Positions 11,169-22,595 of a stretch of 64,000 nucleotides of DNA are shown here, piece after piece. Position 1 is the first letter of the stretch. Every line of letters begins with the position of its first letter. The translations under genes were made by a program, and so were the position numbers. The notes under the pieces were generated by a model. That model was not told where the DNA came from. It saw nothing but the letters and a program-made list of their open reading frames with translations, and made no database searches. Source of the DNA: Heterocephalus glaber (lineage: Eukaryota; Chordata; Mammalia; Rodentia; Bathyergidae); NCBI RefSeq assembly GCF_000247695.1, contig NW_004624747.1, positions 10,335,192-10,399,191 of the forward strand, given 5' to 3'.

Positions 11169-11287
11169 AACCCAGACATGGTGGCCCAGACCTGCAATCC
11201 CAGCACTCAGGAGACTGAAGCAAGAGGATCTCCACAAGTTCAAGGCCAGCCTGGGCTACATAGTGAGACCCTGTTTATTAAAAAAAG
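11169..11287 (+). repeat. B1-type SINE
   Basis: CCAGACATGGTGGCCCAG head and a single CAAGGCCAGCCTGGGCTAC block, ending in the GTTTATTAAAAAAAG tail. Confidence 0.85.
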
Positions 11288-11552
11288 TGGGAAACTGTGG
11301 GCTAATAAACAGTGCGATGACCTGATTATATGTGGGAAAATGACATTGGATTTCTATTGCACCCTGTACACAAAATCGTTCCAGGTGAACACCAACTTAT
11401 TCCAAGAGGCAACTGTAAACATTTTAGAAGAAAATATAGAATATAGCCTAAGCATAAACTGTAGATATTTGTTGGCAAGATTTAACCTCATTAAAATTAA
11501 AAATCTAAATCAAAAGACAGCGTGAAGAGGTGAAACAAAAAGCTAGTCAAAA

Positions 11553-11601
11553 GATGAGATGTGCAAGGTTTGGGTCTCAATCCCCAGCACCAAAAAATTT
11601 T
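11553..11601 (+). repeat. Partial ID-type SINE (3' half)
   Basis: GTGCAAGGTTTGGGTCTCAA TCCCCAGCACCAAAAAA only; 5' part missing. Confidence 0.55.
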
Positions 11602-11772
11602 TAATTAAATTAAAAACAAGCTACCTAGAAAGAGAAGTTATCCAAAAGCATACGACCAACAAAGTATAAATACTCAGAATATATGAAGAACTCCTCAATA
11701 TCAGTAAGTTAAAGAAGATGGACAAAGGAAATTTACAGGTGAGAAAACAGAAGAAAAAAAATACGGAAAAGA

Positions 11773-12170
11773 TGCTGCCATGGTGTGGATGTCATTTGTC
11801 CCCTAAAGATTCATGTGCTGGAAGCTGGTTGCCCAGCAGTGGCAGTGCTGAGGTGCTAGAACATGGTAGTAATTAAGTAGTAATTAGAGGTTAGCCTCAT
11901 CATGGATTAATGCTGGACTCCCAGTGTGAGTTGATTCTTGAGGAAACAGATGGCTATAAAGCAAGGCCATCCCAGAAGATTGGTGTGTATGTGTTTTGGG
12001 CTTTTTTCCACAGTCTACTTTCTCTGCCAGGTTGTGACCAGTTTTTTGAAGTTGCCATGTTTTTTGGAGTGACTAGACACCAGAATCATAAACCAAGTAA
12101 ACTTTTCCTATACTTTTAAAGTAACCTGGCCTTGAATATTTTGTTATAGCAACACAAATGGACTAGTACA
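11773..12170 (+). mobile_element. Old solitary LTR, MaLR (MST/MLT-like)
   Basis: MaLR-style leader (TGTGGATGTCATTTGTCCCC, AAAGATTCATGTGCTGG) and the characteristic end ATTTTGTTATAGCAACAC then TGGACTAGTACA. No internal viral genes. Confidence 0.75.
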
Positions 12171-12209
12171 GAAGCTCACCTTTATAACTACTCTTAAGTC
12201 CACAACAGT

Positions 12210-12363
12210 GGCCAGGCATGATGGTGCATGCCTGTAATCCCAGCACTTGGGAGGCTGAAGCAGGAGTATCACCACAAGTTTGAGGCCAGCCTGGGCTACA
12301 TAGTGAGTTCAAGACCAGCCTGACCACATAATGAGTCTGCTTAAAAAAAAAAAAAAAAAAAAA
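12210..12363 (+). repeat. B1-type SINE
   Basis: GCCAGGCATGATGGTGCATG head, duplicated CCAGCCTG block, A21 tail at 12342-12362. Confidence 0.92.
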
Positions 12364-12568
12364 TCGACCACAGTGTGGTGTTTCACACACGTCATAGTAA
12401 CTGTTTAATTCTGGCAATGCCAAGTGTTGAGGAGGCTCAATTACAGTGCTCATGTAGTATTGCTGAAAATGTAGTCTGGTGCAATGATGCTTTAAAGCAG
12501 TTTGAGCATATTTGATAAATCAAAGTTGGACTACTGCTTGACTCAGCAATTCCAGCACTTCCTCAGAA

Positions 12569-12757
12569 ACTTTGTGTGTGTGTGTGCATGTGTGTGTGTG
12601 AATCCAGAGCCTTCACACTGAACTACATTCCCAGCCCTTTTATACATTTTGAGACAAGGTCTCACCAAGTTGCCTAGGCTGGGCTTGAACTTGTGAACCT
12701 CTTGCCTCAGCCTCCCAGAATGCTGGAATTACAGATGTGCACCCCCATGGCCAGCCT
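12569..12757 (-). repeat. TG-rich microsatellite plus B1-dID dimeric SINE
   Basis: TG-rich repeat at 12569-12600, then the inverted ID half (CACTGAACTACATTCCCAG) and inverted B1 half (GAGACAAGGTCTCACC, GCTGGAATTACAGATGTGC). Confidence 0.7.
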
Positions 12758-12850
12758 GAGAGAATCTCTTAAACCCATGGTCAAAAACTTCTGTTCACAG
12801 ATGCAGAAAACTGGAAACAACCCAAATGTCAAGCATCAAGAAAATGTAGA

Positions 12851-12930
12851 TAGGAGCTGCAGATGTAGTCAGTGGTAGAGCATGTGTATAGCATCCACAG
12901 CCCCTGGTTCAAGCCCCAGCACAACCAAAA
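12851..12930 (+). repeat. Old ID-type SINE
   Basis: GCTGCAGATGTAGTCAGTGG, GAGCATGTGTATAGCATCC, CAAGCCCCAGCAC. Confidence 0.7.
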
Positions 12931-13399
12931 AGAAGAGAAATTCCAGTATATGATTACCCTACTACTCAGTGGACTAGAGGAAGTGTCAGCATAGGCTGAA
13001 TCACAGTTCTGTGTAAGCAAAATTGCAGAAAGACACATACACTATACTGCCTTTATATTAAGTTTGGAAACATGCAAAAGCATGCCTTATATCATGTAAG
13101 AATACATGGATTATATAGTAAAAGCTTGAAGATAGCCATGCGGTTAAGTACAAAATTTGAACTGGTCCCTTTTGGTTCTCCGAGAAATTCCTTTTGGATA
13201 CCCTAAGCCCACCCCACCTGGCCAGAATCAGAGCCTCCAGTGTGTGCATAAATTCGCCAACCACTAAATAAGATTATCCTTTAGCCAGGAGGCTCAGGGT
13301 TTTAAACATTAACTGGGAGTTAAGTTTGAGTACTGAAAGTTACAGCTGTATTTCTCGCACTCAGGGCCTCACATCCATCCCGTGTAGCCCTAGGTGCTG

Positions 13400-14115
13400 A
13401 CTGCTAATCATCTCAATAAATCACACGTGGGTGGCCTTGCCTCCTTTCCCGGTGAAGCCCTCCCCACCCTTGCAACTCCCTGGCTCTTCGTCAGACTGTC
13501 AAGTCCAGGCTGGCTGACCTTATGGGGTAGGGGTCCCGCTAGCCTCGCCCTAAACTGAGGCCAAACAGCAAGAGCTGGTGGGGAGGGGGTCCAAAGAACA
13601 CGCCCTGGCCCTTGCAGCCCTAGGCCTCCCTCCTCTGACTGGTGCCCAGTCTCCGTTTCTCGGTAAGGAGAGGGAGTCACTACATCCTTTCTGCACGAAA
13701 GGGCCCCTTACTCCACGGATGGGTAAGCTGAGGCCCAGAGTGGGGAGGGATCTGCTACCGGCGCACAGCAGGAAACGGAGAGGGCGAAAACAATCCACCG
13801 GAGCCGGCTGGTGTAATTGATGCCCACTTAGGCTACATCCCTCCCGGGAGTCCACCAGCACCCGCAGGAATCGGGGCGCGGCCTGCCTGACCTACGCTTG
13901 TCTCCGAAAATGCCCCTGCCCCTTACCTGGGTCTGGGAACCTCTGGCCCGCGTGAGGAGCGACCTGGGATTCCGGGCCCTAGACTCAGACTTCTGCGGGG
14001 ACCCCTTAAATTTCCCCACTGCCGCGGAGACAACGTATGGCCGCGAGGGGGCGACAGAGCCCGAGCTCTACAGTCCGCCCGCCGAGCTTGCCAACTCAGG
14101 AAGGCCCGGTGAAAC
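13400..14115. other. Single-copy GC-rich stretch, possible orphan CpG-rich element
   Basis: Raised CpG density between about 13,730 and 14,110, far from any recognised promoter. Reading frames are open by composition but none matches a protein I know and none has convincing splice sites. It may be an unannotated promoter or regulatory element. Confidence 0.4.
14041..14055 (+). promoter_or_regulatory. Candidate CTCF-binding motif
   Basis: CCGCGAGGGGGCGAC closely follows the CTCF core (CCASNAGRKGGCRS-like). It sits in the GC-rich element between the two divergent genes SLC2A11 and DERL3. Motif match only. Confidence 0.45.
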
Positions 14116-14270
14116 AAAGGGCAGAGTGGTGCGCGCCCGTGGTCCCAGCACTCTGAAAGGCGAGGGGATCGCAAATTAGAGTCCTGACTGGGCAATTTAG
14201 CGAGACCCTGCTTCAAAATAAAGAATAAATAGGGATGGGGATGTAGCTCAGTTCCCAGTACAAAAACAAA
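14116..14270 (+). repeat. B1-dID dimeric SINE
   Basis: B1-like left half (GTGGTCCCAGCACTCTGAAA, GCGAGACCCTGCTTC) then a shortened ID right half (GGGATGTAGCTCAG, CCCAGTACAAAAAC). Confidence 0.65.
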
Positions 14271-15811
14271 GAAGGACTTTCTCTGTGCACCACTGGGGGG
14301 GGGGGGCCTTCAAGGAGGCTGCCCTGCCCCACCTGCCCCAGTGCAATTTCACTTCCTCTGTCCCCATACCCTGGGCAGGAACTGAGAAGCCTGGCATCCA
14401 CCCCCACCCTGTTTCTGCCTCCATCCCGGGGGGGCCTGGCAGGTCCCTTGCAGCTTGGAGTCAGGGACGCAGGACCCTGGCCCCTTCTCCAAGGATCAGC
14501 CCTAGCAGATCTGGGGGCGAGGTGGCTGCCCAGCCTGTGGTCAGTCACTAGTGGGCTGAGCAGCCTCCAGGCTCTCCAGCTCTCTGAGCCTCAGTTTCCT
14601 CCTCTGTCGCTGGACACTGGTGTGGAGGAAGCAAGCGTTAGGGTGGGTGTGGCCTATCACTTCCAGTGTTCAAGGGGTGCAAGTCCCCACTCCCTGCAGC
14701 CTTCCTGAATGCCCCCATGTGGACTGGCAGCAGGGTGGAGCTTGGGGGTCCTGATGACCTTGATTGAACACCAGGGCAGGCAATGAAACACCTTCAAGGA
14801 CAGCAGGCCAGCCACAGGTCTGGTTGAGGCCGACACCAGCGGGGCTCCTGCCGTCCTAACAGGTACACCTCACCAGCCTCCGTCTGCTCACCTGCAAGGT
14901 GGGGCCACTGCTCAGTGGACCAGCTGCCCACTGCACAGATGCTGGGCCATCAGGGCTCTGTGTGCCTGTACTGAGCATCTTGAGAGCGGACACAGGACAC
15001 AGGACAGACCCTAACCTTGGGGAGCTGAGATCCCTAGCCAGGTGGGGGGCAGGGGTGTGCAGAGCAAACTCTACCAAAAGCAGGCTTCGCCATCCTAAGA
15101 GCTGGCATTCCTTCACTCAGGTTCTGGGTCTCATTTTCAACTTAATGATTTAAAAAAGAAAACAAATCCAAGCCTACAACCAGCTGAGGCAGCGCCTCCT
15201 GGCCACCCTTTGATATTTGAGGATTGAACAACAGGGCTGATTGCAGAGGGGAGATTTGAAGTCATCTTAATTAGAAGGAAAGAATGTCCAAGGGGTGGGC
15301 TGTTCTAAAACTACAGCTGAGCCCACATCTGGAGGAGAAGGGGGGAGGTTGGGAGATGGGGGGGTGTGAGGCCAGTGTGAAAGGCTGATGCCTGCCTTGC
15401 GGGGGGAAGGCACACTTCTGGGGCCCCAGGGAATGAGGGGTTGGATATCAAAGCGGCCTCTCCTTTGTCTGGCCCCCTGCCCTGCACAGGTTTGGGACGT
15501 GGAAGTGAAACAGGCAGGCCGTCCCTCCCTATCCCCACAGGCCGGCCTCAGTTTCCTAAACTCTGCACAGAGGACACATTGGTGCCTGGCCGGTTCACAC
15601 TGGGTCTTTCACCAACCCCACCTGGCCTGGGCACAGTGGGCCATTAAACCGCAGGCTTCTGCTTAGGGAAGGGATTTTTCTCTGCATTTTATGTTTGGAG
15701 GTGGTTTGTCACTTTGTATACATTTGTCATTTGTTTGCACCCTCATTCTAAATAAATATTCACTTTGGTATCTAATCTTGCATCTATAATTTGCATACAT
15801 TTTCTTTCTTC
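14271..15811. other. Gene-free GC-rich intergenic DNA
   Basis: No supported gene. It contains a G-run at 14296-14306 and a short MIR-like piece (CTCTGAGCCTCAGTTTCC near 14,583). Reading frames of 80-110 codons on both strands are composition effects. Confidence 0.6.
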
Positions 15812-15935
15812 CTTTTTTTTTTTAGAGATCAGGTTTTGTTATATTTGCCTGGTTGGCCCTGAACTGATGGGCTCAAGCAATCTTCTTGCATGTCTCCCAA
15901 GTAGCTGGGACTGCAGGCATGCCATGGCACCCTGC
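15812..15935 (-). repeat. B1/Alu-type SINE
   Basis: Inverted: T-run, GAGATCAGGTTTTG, AGTAGCTGGGACTGCAGGCA. Confidence 0.7.
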
Positions 15936-17049
15936 ACTCATTTTTCCTTAGAGGCCTCCTAATACCTCCTGACGGGGAAGGGCTAAGAGAATGTTTTGAG
16001 GAAAATATGGAGATAAGGATAATGGTGGTGTCACCATGGAAAGATAAGAACACTTGGGCCCTCTTCCCAGCCCATGAGTAGGAGCCTCCTGCCCTAGGGA
16101 GTGAGAGACCCCTGGCATGTCTGTGAACAGGGCCTGCTGCTAAGCGGGGATCAGTGGGTGCATGCCAGGTGGGAGGTGGGGAGAGCCCCAGGTCTCTCTT
16201 TCCATTTGCCCATGGCTCTGAGTCACTTCCTGGACAGAGGCTCCTGCAGGGGTGGCCCTTGTCCCTCCAGGTCCCTGCTAGGCCACAAGCCAGCCCCACT
16301 TGATCAGCCTGTCCATTAGGCAGCATGAGAGACAACTGCAGAGCGGTGTGACCACAGGCACCACATACGCACACCCCTGGGCCATGCAGCTGGACCCCTG
16401 GCCGTGTGGACCCTAAGTGTGCAGCCCCGGGGGAACAGACCCACAGCGTGGTCTCCCACAGCCTGGGAATCTCCAGGTTTGCGTCTGGGAACTCACATCC
16501 CCTTGGCTGATTCTGCCAAGCAGATAATCTGCTTCTCCCAAAACACAGCCTGCAGCACTGAGGTCCAGAAATAGCAGAGGCAGGGGAGGGAACCTCCCCC
16601 CCGCACCCAGGGTCCTGGCACCAGGCAGGAGGTGGCTTTGACATTCCAGCCATGGCCACAGCAGGAAGTGGGAATTACTGGCAAATGCTAAGGACAGTGG
16701 CGCAGAAGGGCACAGGCTCAGGTCAGCCGGAGCTAGGGGCTGAGCAGGCACCATTGGAGGGAGGCACAAACAGGGAGCCACAGGCCCAACCACGCTGCTC
16801 AGCTGGGGTGGAGCCCATGTCTGAGATTCTACCAGGGAGCCCTGGGGCTGCAGAGGTTTCTCCTCCAAACCAAGGCCAGAGAAGCATCTGAAGCTGCACG
16901 GCGTTAGCAGCTTGGTGACCCTCCGTGGACACGGGCAGGTGATGGCCCTTCTGCCCCTGGGCCCCAGCAGTGGGGTTGGGGGTAGCTTTCCTCCTCCCCA
17001 CTGGCATCACCCCTCATGGTGGCAAAGCCAGAACTGGCACCCTGCTGTT

Positions 17050-17190
17050 TTGCTACCTCTTTAGCTGTGTGTCCTGAGACACATTACTTAACTTCTCTGA
17101 GCCTGTTTCATCTGTAAGGCAACCTACTTCTTCTGCGGGTGGTGAGGCTTAAGTGAGTTTGTTAAAAGCCATGGCGTGGTCTGGCTCGGA
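17050..17190 (+). repeat. MIR SINE
   Basis: TAGCTGTGTGTCCTGAGACA, TTACTTAACTTCTCTGAGCC, TCATCTGTAAGGC: the conserved MIR core in order. Confidence 0.85.
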
Positions 17191-17639
17191 ACACTGAGTC
17201 ACTGTCGTCTCTGCACTTCACGGCATCCTTCCTTTGCCCCCGAGCTGCATTGGGCCCATTCCCTGCCTAGCATGGCCTCTCCTCTTCCCGTTGCACCACC
17301 GTCCTCATTAGTGGCTGGGCCCGTGACTCTGTCCATGAACTGTTCACTGGTATGGTCTCTCCTTCCTGCTGGGTGTGGGGTTCAGTGTCTTCCCAGAGAT
17401 CCTGAGGGACAGAGGTGGCCACTACGGACATTCCTGACCACAGGCCTGAGGGAGCCCTGAGCAGGAGACAGTGAGGGAACAGGCCCGGGAGACAGGGACC
17501 CCCACAGACTCCTTCTTGAGGGGATCCGGTCCACGAGCATTTGCTCTTGAGGGGAGAAGTGGACCTACAAATGGGGGCTGGCAGGGACTGTCCCGGGAAG
17601 GGGCTCCTGCCCAGAAATCTCCGACACCCCCCAGCCTGG

Positions 17640-17740
17640 CCATTTCACAGAAGGGGACACTGAGGCCTAGAGGGAGCAGACAGTGGCAGATCCCATTGCT
17701 GCCCTGAGGCTGCAGAGCCAGCTTTGGAGTCCATGTCTCC
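17640..17740 (-). repeat. MIR SINE fragment
   Basis: Inverted MIR: GGGGACACTGAGGCCTAGAG, CTGCAGAGCCAGCTTTGGAG. Confidence 0.55.
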
Positions 17741-19629
17741 CACTTCATGTGTCTCCATGGTTGCCAAGCTGTACTCTGCACTGTGCAGACCCCAGGGCCA
17801 GAGCTGCCACTGTGTGCCCAACTGCAGCTGTGACAGGGCTTGAGGGGCCAGGAGCTGGGGGGCTGTGTGGCTAAGGAGGGCTTCTTCAAGACAGTCATGT
17901 TCTCACAGCACCTCGGCCTGCCCAAAGCCGAGGGTGGGCTCCCTCTCAGACTGGGCCCTCACCCCAGGTGAGGGGCTCACTGGAGCCTCTGGCCCTGGCT
18001 CCCACTGCCAAGTGCTGACAAAGGTCTGTGGCTTTGACCCCCTTGACCCATTCTTTCCCTCTCTATCATAGTCTCACCTCCCACCTTGGGCTCCTTTGTA
18101 TCTGCAGGCACCAACCCTGTCACCAGGGCCTGGGATCCCTACCCTGCTGCACACTGCTGCTGCCGGGTTGGGATCTGCTCTCCTCTGTTGCCCTCCTCTG
18201 CTTAGATGACTGTTTCTACTCTTGTACCTTTCTTCCTCCAAAAACCACCTGATTGTGACCCCACTTCCACACTTAAAACCTTCCTATGGCTCGCCCCTGC
18301 CCTGAGACAGAGATCACCGTGGAGAGAGCTCTGCCTGGCCTCTACTGTGTCCATGGTATGCAACTCCTTCTCATCCTCATCCCAGGCCGTCTCTCATCTC
18401 TGTCCCCCCAAGTTACCTCAGGGCCTATGCACTGGCTGCTCCCCTCTCTCAGCTTGGCTAGAATGACTCACCCCTTGCTTGACTCTGCCTCCTCCATCCC
18501 CATTGTTCCTGGAGGCCAGCTCATTCTTGGAACATCTGAATTCTGCTAGGATCAGAAGGCCCAGACCTAGGTAGCTCCCTTTGCAGCCCAGGCCTGACAC
18601 AGCCCACCTGCATGATTTGCTGTTCTTGCACTTTGGCCAAGAGCAGCTGCTGTGGTGTGGGTTCCGGATTTGGTGCTAAAAATATCCATGGCCCAGACAG
18701 GAAGGACCAACGGGGAGACAGCTGCTCCTGGGAGGGGCTGGCTGGAGCTGCAGCGGAGGCCCACGTACCATGGTTGGTGGGATCATGTGCTGGAAGGGGT
18801 GGACCCTATGCTCACAGCTCCCCAGGAAAGGGCCCCCAGTGGAGAGACAAGTGCTCAAGACCAGGAAAGGCTGCAATATGTCATCAAGAGCTCCAAGAGG
18901 GACACAAACATTCACCTTGTTTCTCATTCTTCCCGTTTGTTGCCACCAGCATGGGCAGCTTGGGGAATAAAATACATTTAAAACCTAAGTTGTCAGATCC
19001 CTAAAGGACGAGAGGTGAGCTCTGGTCCCTTTGGGTGATCAAGGAGGGCTTCCTGGAGTAGGGAGCTTTTCTACCACCTGCCCTTCCTCTCTCTTAAAAG
19101 AACATCTGGGTTGCCAGGGAAGAAAATGAATAAATGAATGATCCCGAGCTGAGGTAGGCCCTGAGGAAAAAAGTTGAGGCCTGGATAGGAGGTGGTAGTG
19201 GTGGTGAGGAGTACTGGAGAGGTGGAAGGGACTGGAGAGTCCCCAGGGAGCATCCAGAGAGCCATGTGGCTGGGGTGCAGGGGTGGCTAGAAGTCTCAGG
19301 CTGAGAGTCCCTCCTTGCGTGTGGGGCTGTGAGCAGGAAGGCAGCTGGGTGGGCATGCAGGGCCTGCCTGTGGGCACTGGCAGATCCTGGGCAGAAGACT
19401 TAGGACACATCTGGGGCCATCAGCCCTGGGAATCCCAGGATTTCTTGCTTTGAAATAGGGACAGTTACAAAGTCGGGGAGGTGGCCTGAGGAGCAGAGCT
19501 CACGGCCATCTTGCCATGGGACCCAGGCCCTTCTCCTGTGCATCCTCGGCACAGAAGGTGTCCAGCTGCCACCAGGTGTTACACCACCAGCAGCGCCTGA
19601 AGCTCAAGGCCCCCGGAACTTGAGGTGCT

Positions 19630-19704
19630 CAGAGCTTCTCTCCATAAATAACTTTCTAGAGGGGCCCAGAGCTTCTCTCCATAAATAACTTTCTAGAGGG
19701 CCCC
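19630..19704. repeat. 37-bp tandem duplication
   Basis: AGAGCTTCTCTCCATAAATA begins at 19631 and again at 19668; the two 37-bp units are essentially identical. No open function is evident. Confidence 0.95.
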
Positions 19705-21221
19705 AAGGGTTTAGGACAGTAGACATGGTATCTTCAGAGTGGCCCATCCTGGGCCTGAGACTGGACAGGACTGGAGATGGAGGTCTTTCCTTGGCCCTGC
19801 TCTGCCTCAGTTTCCCCATCTAAGGATACCCACCCAGGGTGCTGAGAAGGGAGCATCTGCAGTGGAACCCAGCTGCTGCCCCCTGGGGGTCCTGCTGGGC
19901 TTCCTCTCATCCAGGCTGGCTGCCCTCACCAGCCTTGGGCTCCCTGCCTCCCAAGAATGTGCTTCTGGGGGCTCCCAACCCGGGCGCCTGCCTTATCGGC
20001 CCCCAAACACAGGGAGACAGACGTCTCTCCAACAATGACAGCCCCTCCTGTTAGCCCTGACCTGACCCTGAGGGACGGGGGAGAGCGGCTAGCTAGCGCC
20101 AGCTGAGTGCCTGGAGGAGGAATACTCCCCTTCCCCAGGCCCAGTGAAACCCGACCTCCCTCTGTGGCCCCCTTTACCAGCCATGGCGCCTGCCCTGGCG
20201 GCAGTCAGAGGCCCTGGCTCCCCTCGAGCTGCCCGCTGTCCGGGTGGTATCTGCCCTCCCTGGCCCACCTCCAATGTGACCTCTGGCTGTTTCGCTGGGA
20301 AACCAAGGCCATCCGAGGAGGCTCCTTCAGTCTGCCCCCAGCCCCCACTCCTGTCCAACCTCTGCCGTGTCAGGGAGCAACAAATCAAATGCACATCGCC
20401 TTCCTTCAGTGGCCCCCCCATCTACCTCCCTCCAGGGCAGGGTTCCCTCGACCCACTCTCACCAAGCACCAGTCCCCAGGGGACTCCACTCTGCATACTT
20501 GGGGGACCCTCCTGCTCTTGGCATCTGCCTGAGGCAACCTTCTCGGCCAGTTCTCCGTCTTGGCCAGCCTCAGTCTCCTCAGGGGACCTCAGGATTCTGT
20601 GCAGAGACCCCCTCACTGTCCACACTGATGCCCAAGGCTAATCCGTGGTGACAAAGGCACATCTGTGTGGGCTCCTCTTTCTCCCTCCTGCCCCCTCCAT
20701 CCTCCTGGTCACCAGGGACCTTGGCATGGACGCAGTCCTCAGTCCCTTTCTAGGCCACATCTCCCCGGGTTTCTCACTGCCTTAGGTCCCTTCTGCTCTC
20801 AGCCTCCTGGCTGGGTTTGCCTTCTCTCTCTGACAGGAAGGTCGCAGCCCAGGCCTGGCTCCTTCTGCCCATCTACTGGCATCCCTTTGGCTGCTCGCCT
20901 CACACAGGCTCAAGCTAAAACTGCCACTGACCTACTGGTAACTGACACCCCACTGGGCTGGGCTGCCAGCCCTGTCCTCTCCCCCAGTGCCACACTCAGG
21001 TTTTTTCCTGCAGATGTCACAGGTGCTTCAAGCTCAATGAGGCCAGAACACGGTTTTCCACTCCTCTTCCCTCTGCCCCAGCATTCCCCAACTCTGTAAT
21101 GACCACCAGCCTTTACTGGCTTGTAGTCGTGCTCAGCCTGGGGGCAAATCCACCACTCAGCCCTCACTGGCTCAGTGATTCCTCTGGCCGTCTACTGCCC
21201 TCAGAGCAGACCCAGAGGTCT

Positions 21222-21303
21222 TTTTTTTTGGCACCGGGGATCGAACTCCAGTCCTTGCGCTTGCGCAGCAGGCGGTGAAACCACTGAGCTAAATCCCCGG
21301 CCC
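21222..21303 (-). repeat. Young ID-type SINE
   Basis: Inverted full element (GGCACCGGGGATCGAACTCC to GAGCTAAATCCCCGGCC) with CCAGAGGTCTTTTTT-type flanks on both sides, i.e. a target-site duplication. Confidence 0.93.
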
Positions 21304-21944
21304 CCCAGAGGTCTTTTTTAAAGTTGCAATAACATCTATATAACAAAATATTTGTCCTGACCATTGTTATGTGTCCAGCTCAGTGGTATTAAGTACCTTC
21401 ACATTCTTTTGCAACCCTCACCACCATCGAGCTCCAGAACTTTTTCATTTTCCCACACTGAAACTCTGCACCCATTAAACGGTAGCTTCCCATTTCCTTT
21501 CTCATATAAGGGGACTTGTACAGTATTTGTCTTTTGGGGTCTGGCTTATTTCACTTAGCATATTGTCTTCACGGCCCAGCCACGTTGGAGCATGTGTGAG
21601 ATTTCATCCTGTTGAGGCTGCACATTTCACTGTATGGACATACCACATTTTGTTCACTCACTGGCGGTTAGGTGCCCGCCCTTCTCCTTCCCTCCAACAC
21701 ACAAGTGCTCCGTAAATGGTTTCTTTGAATGAATGGAGTTCTCTCTTTCACCAAGTATTGAGGCCCTTTGCAGCCTGCCCATTTACTCCAAGCAGCCTCA
21801 CCACCTTCACGTCCCATCTGGGGCTGCAAGATTCCATGTCTGCACCTGGCCCAGCGGGGCCCCCAGAACCCCCCAGATAGGGGCTGGCACGTGTGAGGGG
21901 GATCTGAGCACTCTCTTACCCGCCTCCTTCGCCATGGGAACGGA

Positions 21945-22500
21945 GGGCGGGTTCTCAGAAGGAAGAAGGCCTTGCCCAAATTGTCAGCGCGCTAGGAGGC
22001 GGACTGCAATCAGACTCCGGGTCCCGCCCCGCCTCCTTCCCCCCCGCCCCCTGTACCCCCTCCCCTCCCTTGCGGCCCTGCATTTTTCCGGTCTCGCTGC
22101 ACCTGGCTCAGGTCTTTCCCCCACTACCGCGGTAGTCGTACCACCCCTGTGGTGGCCTCGTGGGTCCCTGGTATTTGTTCTCCTCTCCAAAGGTTAGTTC
22201 CTCATTGGACACAGGTTCTCCCGCGCCGTCACCGCAGGCACAACAACCGCCACGTGCTCACTCGTGGGGCTTGCCCATAGGCTAGCCGTCGCAACCCGCC
22301 CCTGTTTTTTTCCTTCCCGCCCCCGATTCCCTCTTCCTCTTCCCATTGGTCTACTGAGACCAGGGGCCCACCCTATAGCCCGGGCGCTCCCCGCCTCGGA
22401 CGCTGATTGGCCAAAGTAGAGAGTGAGGTGGGGCTTGGAGACGGCAAGGAGACTAGCTAAACTTCGCGCAGCCGCCAGGTCCAGCGTGCCAAAGTAGTTT
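21945..22500 (+). promoter_or_regulatory. DERL3: CpG island and promoter of DERL3
   Basis: CpG-rich DNA ending at the DERL3 start codon. It carries inverted CCAAT boxes (ATTGG) at 22204-22208, 22345-22349 and 22406-22410, a CCACGTG at about 22,250, and two sequences at 22160-22178 and 22263-22281 that match the ER-stress element in inverted form (CGTGG-N9-ATTGG) except for one base in the CCAAT half. Derlin-3 is known to be induced by the unfolded protein response, so such elements would fit. No TATA box is seen. Confidence 0.75.
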
Positions 22501-22502
22501 CA

Positions 22503-22595
22503 ATGGCGTGGCAGGGGCTGGCGGCCGAGTTCCTGCAGGTGCCGGCGGTGACGCGGGCCTACACCGCAGCCTGCGTCCTCACCACAGCTGCCGTG
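22503..22595 (+). CDS. DERL3: DERL3 coding exon 1
   Basis: 31 codons from MAWQGL to TTAAV, donor GTGAGC at 22596. G at +4 of the start, T at -3. Confidence 0.97.

Larger units (their letters stand above)
15936..21200. other. Gene-free GC-rich intergenic DNA upstream of DERL3
   Basis: Mostly single-copy, G+C-rich sequence with almost no SINEs, unlike the rest of the window. I see MIR fragments and a short tandem duplication, but no exon chain I recognise. A regulatory role or a non-coding transcript is possible and cannot be judged from sequence alone. Confidence 0.5.

Noticed and set aside
15829..16659. 276-codon open frame on the minus strand
   Set aside because: Its last 30 or so codons are B1 SINE sequence and the rest is compositionally biased with no recognised family or splice context.
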